From Adineta vaga (taxonomy: Eukaryota > Rotifera): DNA of 64,000 bases. The notes below the pieces were generated by a model, which saw nothing but the letters and a program-made list of their open reading frames with translations, was not told the origin of the DNA and made no database searches. The position numbers were made by a program, and so were the translations under genes. Shown here piece after piece: positions 52,010 through 64,000 of this stretch (positions are counted from its first letter, which is position 1; every line of letters starts with the position of its first letter). The stretch covers positions 13,392,001 to 13,456,000 of the forward strand of contig CP075495.1 in the NCBI GenBank assembly GCA_021613535.1, given 5' to 3'.

Positions 52010-52570
52010 ATGTTACTTTCAAAGTATTCATCATCAAGACAATTCTATACAAAATTAATCGAACGAAAATTTTTAATTCGTTCAGCTTCATCATCAACAG
52101 ATGTTCATCATACAACTTCAAAAGATCAAAAACAATATCAAACGCCATTATCTTTAGATCCTGATTTTCGTGCACCACCTGATAATGAATTACCACGTGC
52201 AAAAACACAGGAAATGAAAGGAATTACATTTAATATTCGTGATTTCTATCAAAATTATTTTCCTAATGATCCTGTTGAAGCACGTTTACCAACACCATGG
52301 CATATGGATATTTATTATCGAAAACAATACTATTTAATTGGTGCCTTACTTGGAGTTCTATTTGGTTTATTTGTTTCCGTTCGACGTATACGTGTAGATC
52401 GTGCACGAAAACGAGATTGGGAAAGACATCACGGTGATCCAATAAGTTATTACGATACTGTTGGTCCAATTAATCCAAATGTAACACGAAAAGTTTGGGA
52501 TGATCATCCAAATTTGCCAAAACCACAAGGTTGGGTATCGAAATATCATCCAGAACAAGAACTACATTGA
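52010..52570 (+). CDS. single-pass membrane protein, probably mitochondrial
   Basis: 186 aa in one exon. The N-terminus is basic, Ser/Arg-rich and lacks acidic residues for about 16 positions (MLLSKYSSSRQFYTKLIERK), like a mitochondrial presequence. One transmembrane helix lies at about residues 105-124 (YYLIGALLGVLFGLFVSV), flanked by positive residues (RRIRVDRARKRDWER). The C-terminal part is polar with DPISYYDTVGPINPN and WDDHPNLPKPQGW. Size and topology resemble accessory subunits of respiratory complex I such as NDUFB5, which also has a YYY-containing tail, but I could not align it convincingly, so no name is given. It is head-to-head with the ZFAND2-type gene and converges on polybromo. 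Confidence 0.7.
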   Translation: MLLSKYSSSRQFYTKLIERKFLIRSASSSTDVHHTTSKDQKQYQTPLSLDPDFRAPPDNELPRAKTQEMKGITFNIRDFYQNYFPNDPVEARLPTPWHMDIYYRKQYYLIGALLGVLFGLFVSVRRIRVDRARKRDWERHHGDPISYYDTVGPINPNVTRKVWDDHPNLPKPQGWVSKYHPEQELH

Positions 52571-53588
52571 AACTCCTTTAACGTTATTATGATTATTTTT
52601 TGTGTATATTCGATATTATGTCCTGGTTTTTTTTTAGTCAATTAGACACTTTCACCTCCTAGCTATTTGTCTTCTGTTCGACAACGATTGCAAATATGAA
52701 GAAGTGTCAAATAATAAGATCATAATACCTGTCAAAGAAAAAAAATCGAATCATAACACCCTCGAATTGTATTCATGTTTGAGGATTGTTGAGAAAGCCT
52801 TTTGATCGAAGTTGTTTGAAACAAACAAGATAAAAACTTACCTACTATTGAAATTGATTTGAATCGATATAACTAAAGTCGCGATATTCTTGATTAGGTT
52901 TCTAACAAATTTTCTCTCAAACGTGTCTTTATTACACTGCTATTCATTTTTCAGAAATTTTATTAAAAAGATACCGTCTGAGTTCTTGCCACTGTACAAA
53001 AATATAGGCTAAGAGTGAACGTATTTAGTTTCTACATTCAAATATTTTCATAATTGAAACGAACAAGGTATCATTCAAATGAATAGTTTTGAGAATAATG
53101 ATGTTGTAGACATTACAATTATTATTCTATTCACTAATATCAATCATACTTCAATATATATCTATATAGTCAAATCTCAGTTGAACATTAGTTCTTCATA
53201 CAATAATGTATACTTAAATTCCAAATATTTTCAAACTTTTTCGTCAAGTTTTCAATGGTCTTCGTTTAGTAACGTAATGCTCTCTGTACACATAAAAAAC
53301 ACACACGCAAACAAATAGACAAACAAAGAGACAAACAAATGAGTTATTGAACTGCTTTCTGGTCTCTGCTGAATCATTATATATATATAGATTCAAAAAA
53401 CGAAGAAACAAAAAGAATCAACATTTATATGTATGTATATAAGAGAAAATAAACAGAAAGAAAGAAAAACAATAACAGGACGAAGACTACATTCTACAAC
53501 AGTCCGTCATACATAAATCTTTACTGTAATAAACAATTGTTGAATTTTTGTTTGAATAACAGAAAAAAGAGCACGCTTGTTTCTTTAA
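52571..53588. other. convergent intergenic
   Basis: About 1 kb between the stop of the mitochondrial-like protein and the stop of polybromo. AT-rich, with a short (TA)n near 53379-53390. Open frames in it have no coding character. Presumably 3' UTRs. Confidence 0.45.
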
Positions 53589-56500
53589 TTACCATTCATC
53601 GGAAAGTACATTTCGAATACGAATCACGTCTGACCACATATTATCTCTCATTGACCATAGAGCTTCATGTACATTATTATAAAGACCGGGACTACCATTC
53701 AAAAGCCAATTGGATGGTAATGTTCGCGATGCATTATTTCCATTACTTGTATTTGATGTATTGTTTATTGAAGCTTTCAATTGTTTTGGCCAATCAGATA
53801 TAAATTGATTATCAGGTTTTAAATTTTCAATATATCTATATATATATATGTACATGACAACTATACAATTGCATATGCTCAATGTTACCTTAAATAAGCT
53901 TCAGAATGAACAAGTCGTTGTGTTCGTGGTGGACATGTGACAATTGCAGCTGCCGGTGGTTTTTGTATTGTTTGAATATTTCCATTCATTTGATGAACAT
54001 CTAGAAAATATTCTTTCATCAATGAAATTTTAATATCATGTAATACAAACTTTGTATGTTAGGATTGGTTTGATAATGTCCATTAATTGTAACAGTACCA
54101 TTCACAATTCGTTGTGGATTAATAACTGGCATATTATGTGTATCAAAATTCGTTGACGAAGTATTATTATTTGTTACTGGTGTTGGTGGCGTACTAACAA
54201 CCTGCTATAAAGAAGCATATATATAAATGTTATCTTTTTTTTTCTGTCATTTGTTGCCTATTTACCTCTTGTTCTCTTGCTCGTTCACGCGCTTTCTCTT
54301 CATATATATCACGTTCACTTGCGGTCAATCGTCGCCACTGAAACAAGAAGAAGAAAAGAAAACAATATAAATAAAGGGATTAGTGAATGTTTTTTCTTTG
54401 CAAATACCTGATCACCAATCATACGACTCATTTCACCAAATGGAATACCCGGATTATCTTTAATCAGACGTTTTCGTGATTCACTTGCGAATACAAGATA
54501 TCCACAAGGAGCACGCGCGGATGATCCACGCCGATTGCTTTTCTGTAATAAGAAAAATCAATAAACGAATATCTATAGAAAGATCATTCACTTACTCGAC
54601 TAGTATTGTTTCGATTTGGAGTTGTTGATGAATTCGTATTAATAGTCGTATTAGTATTAATTGTACTACTGTTGGCCGTTTCTGAGTTCAAATGATTCGA
54701 TTGATGCTCGTCACCATCGACGTTACTGGCATGATTGCTATTGGTTTGATCATCCACGTCCATAAACGAGCCATCTTCGACCAATTTGAACGGGCCACCA
54801 GGAGTTTCCTGAATGATTCAAGGTTTTCATTTAGAATACAGTCGTTTGTTGGGCAAATCTTAGACAAATTTCGTTCGTTCCCTTGCTTTCTTTTTTTCTC
54901 CTTTACTAATGCATTGGTTGAATACTGTTCTTTTTTTGCTTGTCAATCTTAAGACTTGCTGTGTATATACTAGTATCATTCTCACTCAGTTTTGCCATGT
55001 GAACCCTGAATCAAGGAGTAGTATGAGAAACAAGAAAGAAGAAAAAGTGAAGGAAAAAAGAAAACAAGGGCGAAACGAACGACGAATGAAAAAGGACAAT
55101 AACGCATCCCATTGCGTCCAGTGCGCACACATACACACGCACGCGTCGTGCGCATTACCTTTGGTTTTATCTCCAGAATGCTGATTTTTCAAAACAAACG
55201 ACGAACGGACGGAAGCCGTCGTCGACAGTTCTGTTCTGTTGCGCGCGCGTTCGGATCCCGCTTCACACACGCACGATAATATCTATACGTTGACTCGAAC
55301 GACAATAATTATGTCGACAAGCAGTAACAACGTCGGCACCACTGTATTCTTGTCGATATAACCAGTAACAGGACGAAGAAAAAGAAGAAAAGTTAACTTT
55401 GTATTGCTCTTCTCTTTTCTATATGTTCACATTTGCCCGTCGTGTTATTTTTTTTCAGTAAACGACAACGTCGAAAGGAAACAGAATAAGCGGCGATGCA
55501 CACACGTTCGCCCTATTTTGTTATTCGAGCTCGAGCGCGAGCAAAGCGCGCATACATACATATAGAAGCGAGAAAGGCGAAAAAGAAAAGAAACGAAGAG
55601 AAAAGAAAGAAGAAAAAGAAAGATGTAGGCACGGACGTCGAGTAACGATTATTAACGAGAACAAATCGATAGAAGTGCGTTCGCTATGCATAGTTATGTT
55701 TTTTCTATATATCGAGAAAGGGAAAAAGAAGAAGAAGAAGAGAAAAAAAGGAAAGAGGAAAATGAAGCAAAGAGAAAAAATGGCAATGTTCATTACTTGT
55801 CGAAGCAACAGTTCTTTACGAAAAGTCCAGATTTCATCGGCGAATGCTTTTATCGATAATGACGTTCTCTAGATAGTAAAAAAAGAAGGAGAAGACAGAT
55901 ATTAGATTGATAGAATTCTGTATATCTTTACTTTCAATCCTTTTGTCAGAGATCGAAGACTATGATCATCACTAGTGTATTTTGCTTCACATACATAAAC
56001 ATCCGCTTCAGGAATTTCAGTTAAACGACCTAGAATTAATAGATTATTTTTTTGTTAATTTAAAAATTTAAAAATGTAACAAATGACTTACAAGTACGAT
56101 AAAATTTTAACGGAAGTACGGAACATTTTCCTTTGATATTTTTAACTAAAATTTCTTTATTGAAACCATCGCACTTGAAAACTTCTTGAACATAAGAAGA
56201 TTTAGTTGTAATAATTAATTGATTTCGATTAATTATATCATATGGTCGAATAAAAACTGGTCCATTGATAATATATGAGCTGAAGAGAAAAACGGAAATT
56301 GAAATTTCAATAAAAGAAAAAAGAAAAAGAATAGGAAATGAAGTTTCATATATGAACCAGAAATAAACAATCAATTGTCGATGACGTTTATCAATTCAGA
56401 AAAACAAAAGATAGATCTTATTAAAATCTAAGAAAATCGAGCTAATTTATATAGTTATGTCATTAATATTTGAGTGTATATTCAATAGATAATTATCTTA

Positions 56501-59500
56501 GAAGGAGTTTTTCTTTTCTTTTTTTCTACGACATTTTGATGCTTTATCAAATTCATGAGATTGAAAGTGTGAGAAAATATTTTCAAGGTCTTTTTTGTAT
56601 AGAACATTTTTTTTTGTTATATAATAAATAAACTTTTATTGGCTTCAATTGGTAATAAAGACAAGAAGTTAAATGTTTCTATAGTAACAAAAGGAGAAAA
56701 AAATTGTGATTGTTGAAATAAAATCACCGTTGGCAGAGTAGAAATTTTCTTATTAAATTCAAAATGCCTCTTAAATCTAATCTCTAATACTAGATATTAT
56801 GCATAAAGCGTTGCTCTTATAAAGAAATATTATAATTATCTCACATAAATGGAAAACTTGTAAGTTCAATCTACGTCATTTTTAATAATCATTCCTCTAC
56901 CATATGGAATCTAATAAACGTCAGAGAAAAGTAACCATTATGGGAGAAAGAAGTATTTTATTAATTATTAACAAGCATTTTTTTGCTCTACTGGTTTTAT
57001 TGCAAAAAACAAACAAAATACCATTAATTTCTCTTAAATTATCAAGAGATGCTAAATTGATCGCTAAGGAAAAATAACGACAGAAAAGCGAAAATTGTGA
57101 ATTTTTTCATTGATTGTTAAAAATATCGATTTCTAATAAAATACTAATGTTATCAAGCAAAATTCCAATGTCAATATTATCGTATAGACAAAATACATAT
57201 CAGCTATTGTTTAGTATATTCTCACTACCTTTTGGTTATAGGAAAACGCATCATAAAACTCCTAATCATTTGCTTACTTATTATTCTGCCAAATTTTTTC
57301 GATTCGTAAAATGGATGTTTTATTTGATTGATTGTTAGCATCATCATTTTCTTGAAAATAGACATAATCTCCAATTTTATAAAAACAATTTGATGAAATA
57401 ACAATTTGTTCATAAAATTGTTTTCTTTCTTGTAAATTTTCATTTAATTTATCATTAATAACTGAATCATATGGAATGGTTTGTTTTACTTTTTCAATCA
57501 TTTCGATACTATTCGATTCATTATCATTTGTCAATTGTTGATCTAACAAATGATTATTAACTAATGGTAATGGTTCACGTACAGGTTCAAGTACTTTTTC
57601 TCTTGGAATTAATTTAACACGTGTATTTTCAGGTAAATTCCACCATTTGATTTTCTTAACACCTTTCGTTTTGATATTATAACGTGATTCACAAACATAA
57701 ATATCTTTGTCTATATCAAGAAATTTTAATGAACTATCCGTTTGATTTTCAATAATAGGTTGATATTTAAAATAATCTTTGATATGCAAAACATGACATA
57801 AACCTTGAATTTTATTCATTGATATATTTGCTATACTTTGAGTGAGAAAAACTTCTTGACGAAGAAATTTCTTTGTTGATATATGATAAGTTTCATGAGG
57901 ACGATAGAATTGTAAACCAGTAAAATAATCTTCATTATCTTGATGTTCAAATGATTCAATACAAAATATATTTGCTTCACTTTTTTCATCATTCGATTCA
58001 ATATAAACAAAATCACCAATATAATATGTTTTACCTTTGGATGATGAACTGTTTTCTGTCGGTAAAGATGTCTTCATAGACTAAAATAAAAGATAAGATT
58101 AGTTTAGATAATTAGAATTCTATTTCATAAATCTATTTGAACATCATTTTTTGATGTTAATCATCTTCTGAAAGTATGAAGTCAACATACAGAATCGTTT
58201 ATTTCATCATTGGATAATTTATTGGTTGATATACTGTTCTGATGACTATTAGTTAATGCATCTTGTTCTGATCGTTCACGAGTAAGTTCAACTTGTAAAC
58301 GATTTTCAGTAAATAAAAGTGCAGTTGATTGAAGTCGATTTCCATTTTCACATATTTTATCACGTATTTGAATATAAAATTTCTGTAATTGAATTGTATC
58401 TTGATAAATCTATATTAAAATTTCAAGAAAAATCATTTATCAAAAATCTAGATATCCGACATACTTGAGAATCACTACTACTCAATCGTCGAGCACGTTC
58501 AAATACACGAAATAAATCATCTTGGAAAACATCTAATCGATGATAACGTTTCTATGAAGATAAAAATAAAAACGAATGAATTTAAACAATCTCTCATTTG
58601 TTTATACCTGATTAAGATTTTGTTTAATCAAATCAAATGTATACACAATATCAAATCTAGTTGAAAGATAAATTAAGAATAGTCAACTAATGTTTAAGTT
58701 TTTGAAATGTACTTACGGTTCATTTTCAACAGGCTCATATAAATCAGTAAACGAATCGGTATAAAATCGTCCTTCTAAATCCTACAATGTCGAACCGTTT
58801 TATATATAAATAATGAAAATTAATCACAAACTTCAGCATTGAATGTTTGAACGAATAAGTTCCAAAGTAAATCTTGAACTAAATTTTGTACATTCATTTG
58901 TTTAGTATTAAGATATTTTCGTTTTTGATTGAGAAAAATATTTTGTAATGAAAGTGCATCCTAAGAAGAAAATTTCAATAAGAACAAATCATTGGTCTCG
59001 GAAATTTACTCGATAAATAGTAGAACCCGGTTCATTATATAAACATGCATTGTCAAACAATAACTGTAAATCATTCGATAATTCTTCAATAGATGAATAT
59101 TGACGTGATTCAATACGTTTAAGATCGATTGGTCGTTGAATAATTTCATAATAATCAGGATAATCAATTTTCGATGGTAATGTTAAAAATACAGTAGATA
59201 ATATTCGTCCATGTTGATCGGAATGTGTTTTTATAGTTTGAATTAAATTATTCAATGTTTTATGTGACGAAATATTCGAAGTTCTACGAAAGACAAATTG
59301 AAAAAGTTAAAGATTTTCATACAAAAATTGAAATACTTTTTTGGTGTGACATGATTAATTATACGATTAGCATTAAATTTTTCAAGAAATTTCTCTTTCT
59401 TTTTCATTAAAAACTTAAATTTATCGGCTAAAACACGTTCAAGTCGTAATGCATTTTGAAATATATAAGATTCATCAAGATTATAAATCTTTGCATTATT

Positions 59501-62010
59501 TAACATACGATTTAAATCATCAACAATATCTTGTTCACGTTTGTACTAAAGAGAAGAAAAAAAATTTTTTCAATGGAAAATCTATTGAAATAGTTTACTT
59601 GTCCTTTATCCATTTTATCTTTTATGATCACCATATCAATAGGATGTTCAATGGATTCATAATAATCTGGATATTCACTAGTAGATGGTAATTCTAGAAA
59701 TGGTGTTATTAAATCAATATCGTTTTCCTAACAGAACAGAAGAAACAATTGATTTGAGAAAAAAACTCAAAATGTCGCATGAATTTTACTTGGTATTCTC
59801 GAATATATGTATAGAGTGTATGAATATGTTGTTCAATGTATTTTTGAAGTTTTTTTGGTGGACGACCTCGATGAGACTGAATCGAAAATAGAATTGATGG
59901 AATTATAGAAGTAAAGAATGATAACTTACAATAGGTGAATGAAGATTAGTTGACTTGGAAAGTGACGTATGATTACGTGATGGTGAATGATTTAAAAATG
60001 ATTCTAATTGTTCTTCTTTTACAGAAATCTACACAAATTTAGAAGGATAAGAATTCTATTGTATAGATGGAATGGTTTTTCTTTAAAGAAATTTACCGGT
60101 GCAATATGTAAACGAACTTCTTTTAATCGTGGTTTATGTTCATCATATCCAAGCTCATTTGCTTTATGAATAGTTACATCCAACAGCTTTTTTGCGCTCT
60201 AAAATATTTCAAAAGAAAATCATATTTTATATACTTGTTGAACTTACATTATATATCAATGAACCTTCTTGATTATATTGCATCGCATTATTAAACATTA
60301 ATTTAAGATCATCGACAAGATCTGATATATAAGTATATTGTCCTTTCTAAAATTCAAAGAGAATTAGTTCATGTGTATGAATTGTGTTTTTCTTTTATAC
60401 TTTAATCTGATTTTTAATGGATGACATGGAAATAGGTCGTTTGATTTCTTCATAATAATCTTGATGAAATCGTTTTTTCGGTAATTTCATAAATGGATCA
60501 ATAAGACTTTGAGTACCGAGTTTAAAAGTTTTCACTGCATTATATAAAATTCGAAATGAATCTTCTTCACCATCTAATGAACTCGTATCTGAATCAGCTC
60601 CATCATCTTTTGATTTCATACGAACAATATCAGCATCATCTGGTTCTTCGGGATAATCAAGATTGGCAATTTCAGATGATAAAAGAATGTCACGTTTTCG
60701 TGTTCTTAATCGATCATTTTTTGTTGTTTTCAAAGCAGAATCAAGTTCATTTCGAACACTTATAATCATTTTTTTCAAGGCACCCGCATCCTAAATTATG
60801 AAAATATAAATCATTAACAACGAACTTTGCAATTCAACTTACTTTATATATTTGTGATTTTGGATCATTGTATTTTTTCGCATTAGTAACCATCAATACT
60901 AAATCATTTTCCATATCATCTAATGTTAAATATTGATTATTTTGTATTTTCATTGCAATAGTTTTTAAATCAATTGGATGTGTTACAACTAAATAATAGT
61001 CTGGATAAAGCTATAAGGAACAAAAAATAGAGACATTAAAATTGACTAAATAAATCGATATTACTTTTCGGGAAGGTAAAAATAGAAATATATCGGCCAT
61101 AGCACGTTGCTCGATATTTGCATTGTAAATAGCTGTAAAAAATTCTTCAAAATAGTATGGATCAATGGCAAGATTATTATTATTATTATTATTATTATTG
61201 GATTCAGTTTTTATATTTGAGGCACCATTGGATAACGTGTCATTTGATTGACGATATGGACGGCGTTTTTTTTCAATCAATTCTTCATTATCGATTACAT
61301 TATTCTAGTTGATAGAACGAACATTGAAGTGAAGTTAAAAAAATAATATAAAAATGTTAATTATACTTTTTTAAGTAGACGTTTCCGATTTGGTTGTTGT
61401 TCATCGTTTAATTTCGAGTAAAAATATTTCGATAAATCATTGGCATCACGCCATTCATTGGAATTTTTCTAATAGAAAAATAATATCATTAGCAAGCAAA
61501 GGAAAGCTCTTTTTAAAAGAACAATGAAACTATTTTAATTTACTCGATAGAATGTTTTTGCATTCGTAATAAGTAATTGTATATCATCAGTAAATTGTTC
61601 TAATGTTTGATATTCATCCGTACGAATTTTTTGTTGAATACGTATCAAATCAATGGGCTGTTTTATCGTAGTTAATACTCCCCATGTGTTCTATGAGAAG
61701 AAAGAATTATTTGTCAAAATATTACTATTGTAGAAAGATATAAACCTTTTGCTTGGTAAACGAATGAAATTTTCACAGATCATGCGACCATCTTCAGATT
61801 TGTAAGCACGTAGAGCGTCGTACAATTCTTGACATAAATTATTCTAAAAGTTTGAATTTAAAAAGGAATGTTTTTCTTTCGAACAAAATAGTTTTATATT
61901 ACAATTTCGCGATCTCCATTTGCTTTTCGGGTGCGCTTTGGTGCACTGTGATTACTTGTCGATTCAGTATCATCATCGCGATCACTGACACTGTGAACGC
62001 GTTTCGGCAT
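53589..62010 (-). CDS. PBRM1: polybromo (PBAF chromatin-remodelling subunit), one frameshift
   Basis: Twenty-nine exons: 62010-61903, 61843-61746, 61690-61544, 61468-61367, 61304-61065, 61010-60843, 60790-60401, 60346-60248, 60198-60097, 60028-59930, 59876-59790, 59727-59599, 59545-59337, 59283-59010, 58960-58832, 58781-58717, 58656-58608, 58551-58465, 58409-58191, 58080-57278, 56279-56092, 56029-55932, 55868-55797, 54808-54596, 54542-54408, 54337-54266, 54204-54051, 54000-53889, 53835-53589. With one missing base restored in exon 3 (near 61672) it is 1631 aa; human PBRM1 is 1689. Order: six bromodomains (acetyl-lysine Asn as in MVTNAKKYN, MFNNAMQYN, MLNNAKIYN, LFDNACLYN; the sixth has ERARRLS instead), AT-hook SHRGRPPKK between 3 and 4, two BAH domains, an HMG box (CGYLVFASESRKRLIKD, EMSRMIGDQWRRL), and the family C-terminus (TQRLVHSEAYLRYIE, LPSNWL, ALWSMRDNM). 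Human polybromo targets PBAF SWI/SNF to acetylated chromatin. Confidence 0.93.
54809..55796 (-). other. polybromo intron 23, with a CpG-rich segment
   Basis: 988-bp intron between the second BAH region and the HMG box. About 55070-55560 is locally much richer in G+C and CpG than the rest of the window (GCGCGCGCG, CGAGCGCGAGC and many CG dinucleotides). No in-phase extra exon was needed to join the neighbours (0/0). Confidence 0.6.
56280..57277 (-). other. polybromo intron 20
   Basis: 998-bp AT-rich intron that splits the second BAH domain. The flanking coding sequence joins in phase across it (...RIEKIWQNN then SYIINGPVF). No exon or other feature recognised. Confidence 0.6.
61140..61200 (-). 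repeat. AAT-type trinucleotide repeat encoding poly-Asn in polybromo
   Basis: ATT/AAT trinucleotide run (about 61172-61199) in exon 5 coding nine Asn just before bromodomain 2. Similar poly-Asn runs occur in the AT-hook-like gene (45259-45286) and supervillin. Confidence 0.8.
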
Positions 62011-63909
62011 CTATAATAAAACGAAGAGATACGGAATACAATTTACGTTGAATTTCTCTGCAAAAAATATTGTGCATATGTTTGAAATATATTTAAAACA
62101 AGGGAAACAAATAAGTAAACATTTGTTGAGCTATCCAAGGTTCTTCTTCTTCTCCTTCTTCGTTCTCGTCAAATGTTTGGCCAATTGGGATGAAGTTTTG
62201 AAGGAAAACGATAAAATGACATCTATCAACAAGAGAAAACTGATTGATGAAAATTTCATCTTTCTTTCTTTACTTTGAATCATTTCGTATCGTTCTATAA
62301 AAGTGGTAATTATTTCTATATGTACATAATCGAACTTAATGACCTTCAAAAATGATGTAGGCGCTTTTGTAATAGTAATTGGAAACGTCAATAAAAATCT
62401 GAATTTTTCACTATAATGTCATTATTTTAATACCATGAATATTGATACTTATCGATCAAGATATGTATAACGTTGATTATCTGTTTGTTTGATTTTACTC
62501 TGAAAATACAGACAGACGAACGAAAAGAATAAAAGCACAATAGTTTGTTTTCACGCACGTGTCTCCTTTGTTTTTCTTTTCCTCTACTATGTAAACTTAG
62601 AACAGAATACACATTCACACAAAATATCTTTCATATTATATAGAAAGGCGTATCGTCGAGATTCACATTTACAAATAACAGAATATGATTTTTAAACGAC
62701 TTTAAAAAAAAATACAATATAAAGAGAAAAAAACTAAAAAAGTCTAGTCTTTTAACAGGATTGTTGTTATGGATATAAGTGGCGTTCTATTTAAATAACC
62801 AAACAAGATCAAGCAGACATGGTTGTAAGCAATACTTGTGAACGTTGACACAGACACATTGACAATGTTTTCCTCGGTCTTGTTGTCTTGCCTATTTTTC
62901 CCTAGATTCGATCGCATATCTTGTGTCATGATCTGTAGTTGAACAGAAGAATTAGAAACTGAAATCTTTAACTTGAGAATGATACTCACTATATAAGCTC
63001 AATATGATCATAGTATTTGAGCTGTTTAGAAGAACTGAACATTCAAATTTGTTTTACTGTTCATAGTGGTCTCTTGTGTTTGTACGCAAGTTGTCTATGC
63101 TATTACATGTCATCCAATGGAAATAGTACTTGATCTGTCGTTTTATATCAATTCTCATAGCAAAATGAATTGGTTTTTTTGGATGTCTTTTATATGCTTA
63201 CAAGTTAGGTTCGACTTTTCCGATCAAAGTATCAGAAGAGACGTTTCAGGAAAAATTGTCATTAAATTCATTTCTTGTGTATAGATAAATGGAATCGTCT
63301 GATTATTCACTAACAGACATAAAGATAACATCATATGGTATATTTTGCAAGACGTATATCTTCAAAAGGATAAATTAAATCTCATCATATATTTTAATTT
63401 TAACAGCCATTTATTGCATTGTACAGAGATCAAAATTGATGTCTATAAAAATAAACATTGCATGCTGAACCGATCTGATTATGGAAATTTTAGTTCAGAG
63501 AGTAGGCAACGAAAAGATAAATAAACGAGACATTCGTCTGATTGTCCACACATCGTTCATATCTTAATTTATTAACTTAATTCATTGTAATAATAGTGAT
63601 AAATTACTTTTATTTGGTTTCGATGTAATACCGATATAGAAATCAACTGAACATAGAGCAGATTTCTTATGAACTCTTTTATTTACTTCTTTTCTTTCTT
63701 TTCCGTTTGGACATGTGCTTATCCCAATTTCACATATATACGCATCTTTGTAAAACAATAGACAGTGGCGACGTATATGTATATGTTAATTATCATTTGT
63801 TGTGGTAGTTTCAAATCGAATGATGACTCAGTAATCTCTTCTCTTCTATTGTATTGTAAGTAGAAATTCAGTTCAGTAATATTTATACAGCTTCTTTTTC
63901 CTAAAATAA
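62011..63909. other. divergent intergenic region between polybromo and UQCC2-like gene
   Basis: 1.9 kb separating two divergent start codons. AT-rich; no exon recognised. Open frames (for example 62048-62278 and 63066-63284) show no motif or coding composition. Polybromo 5' UTR and promoter should be near 62011-62400. Confidence 0.45.
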
Positions 63910-64000
63910 ATGACACAACGTTCTGCATCACAACTCTATTTTGATTTAATTCGTCTATTTAAACAATGGCCAATTGATAAATCAAAAACAGGTCGTGATC
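63910..64000 (+). CDS. UQCC2: UQCC2-like complex III assembly factor, 5' end only
   Basis: An open frame from ATG at 63910 runs off the window after 30 codons. The visible sequence LIRLFKQWPIDKSKTGRD matches the start of UQCC2/MNF1 (FLKLCEEWPVDETKRGRD in human) in spacing and in the WP-D-K-GRD signature. In mammals UQCC2, with UQCC1, supports cytochrome b synthesis and early complex III assembly in mitochondria. Only the N-terminus is visible, so completeness cannot be judged. The plus-strand start follows an AT-rich leader with no splice acceptor at the ATG. Confidence 0.65.
   Translation, partial: MTQRSASQLYFDLIRLFKQWPIDKSKTGRD

Overview
This is an animal nuclear-genome window. It is strongly AT-rich, with multi-exon genes whose introns are mostly 45-70 nt with GT..AG ends, tightly packed genes on both strands, and metazoan-specific families (supervillin, polybromo, CRTC, Pygopus-type PHD, secernin, TIPIN). 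The compact introns, AT-rich codon use and divergence of the proteins suggest a small invertebrate; a rotifer, perhaps a bdelloid, is my best guess, but this is inference. I see no prokaryotic operon, CRISPR array, rRNA, tRNA or intact transposon.

Layout. 1-11.1 kb: an intronless degenerate GPCR (+), secernin (-), a six-exon class-I pyridine-nucleotide oxidoreductase-like flavoprotein lacking its catalytic residues (-), an unrecognised 455-aa protein (+), a Pygopus-type PHD protein (-) and a probable broken receptor-tail gene with tyrosine motifs (-). 11.7-16.1 kb: CRTC (+, 12 exons) converging on TIPIN (-, 5 exons). 16.1-22 kb is gene-poor, with one doubtful coding remnant at 17.4-17.9 kb. 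22-40.1 kb: a 30-exon supervillin gene (+) whose splice phases all close to one 2795-aa frame. 41.2-42.2 kb: a secreted DNase I-family nuclease (+). 42.5-45.4 kb: a 16-exon Lys/acidic AT-hook-like repeat protein (-) containing a 687-bp near-perfect tandem duplication of four exons. 45.9-50.1 kb: a large coiled-coil protein (+, 20 exons) with a one-base frameshift. 50.5-52.6 kb: a ZFAND2-type AN1/UIM protein (-) head-to-head with a small, probably mitochondrial membrane protein (+). 53.6-62.0 kb: polybromo (-, 29 exons: six bromodomains, two BAH, HMG box), with a one-base frameshift in bromodomain 1. 63.9 kb to the end: the 5' end of a UQCC2-like gene (+).

The genes do not form one pathway. 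Several concern chromatin and transcription (polybromo, the CRTC coactivator, Pygopus-type PHD, AT-hook protein) or fork protection (TIPIN); supervillin is cytoskeletal, ZFAND2 belongs to proteasome/ER quality control, and UQCC2 and probably the 52-kb gene are mitochondrial. All exon chains were built by hand from splice signals, codon phase and family similarity; no search was run. Points most worth a second look are the exon-array duplication, the catalytically dead flavoprotein, the two single-base frameshifts in otherwise intact genes, the orphan tyrosine-motif tail with an in-frame TGA, and a CpG-rich island inside a polybromo intron.
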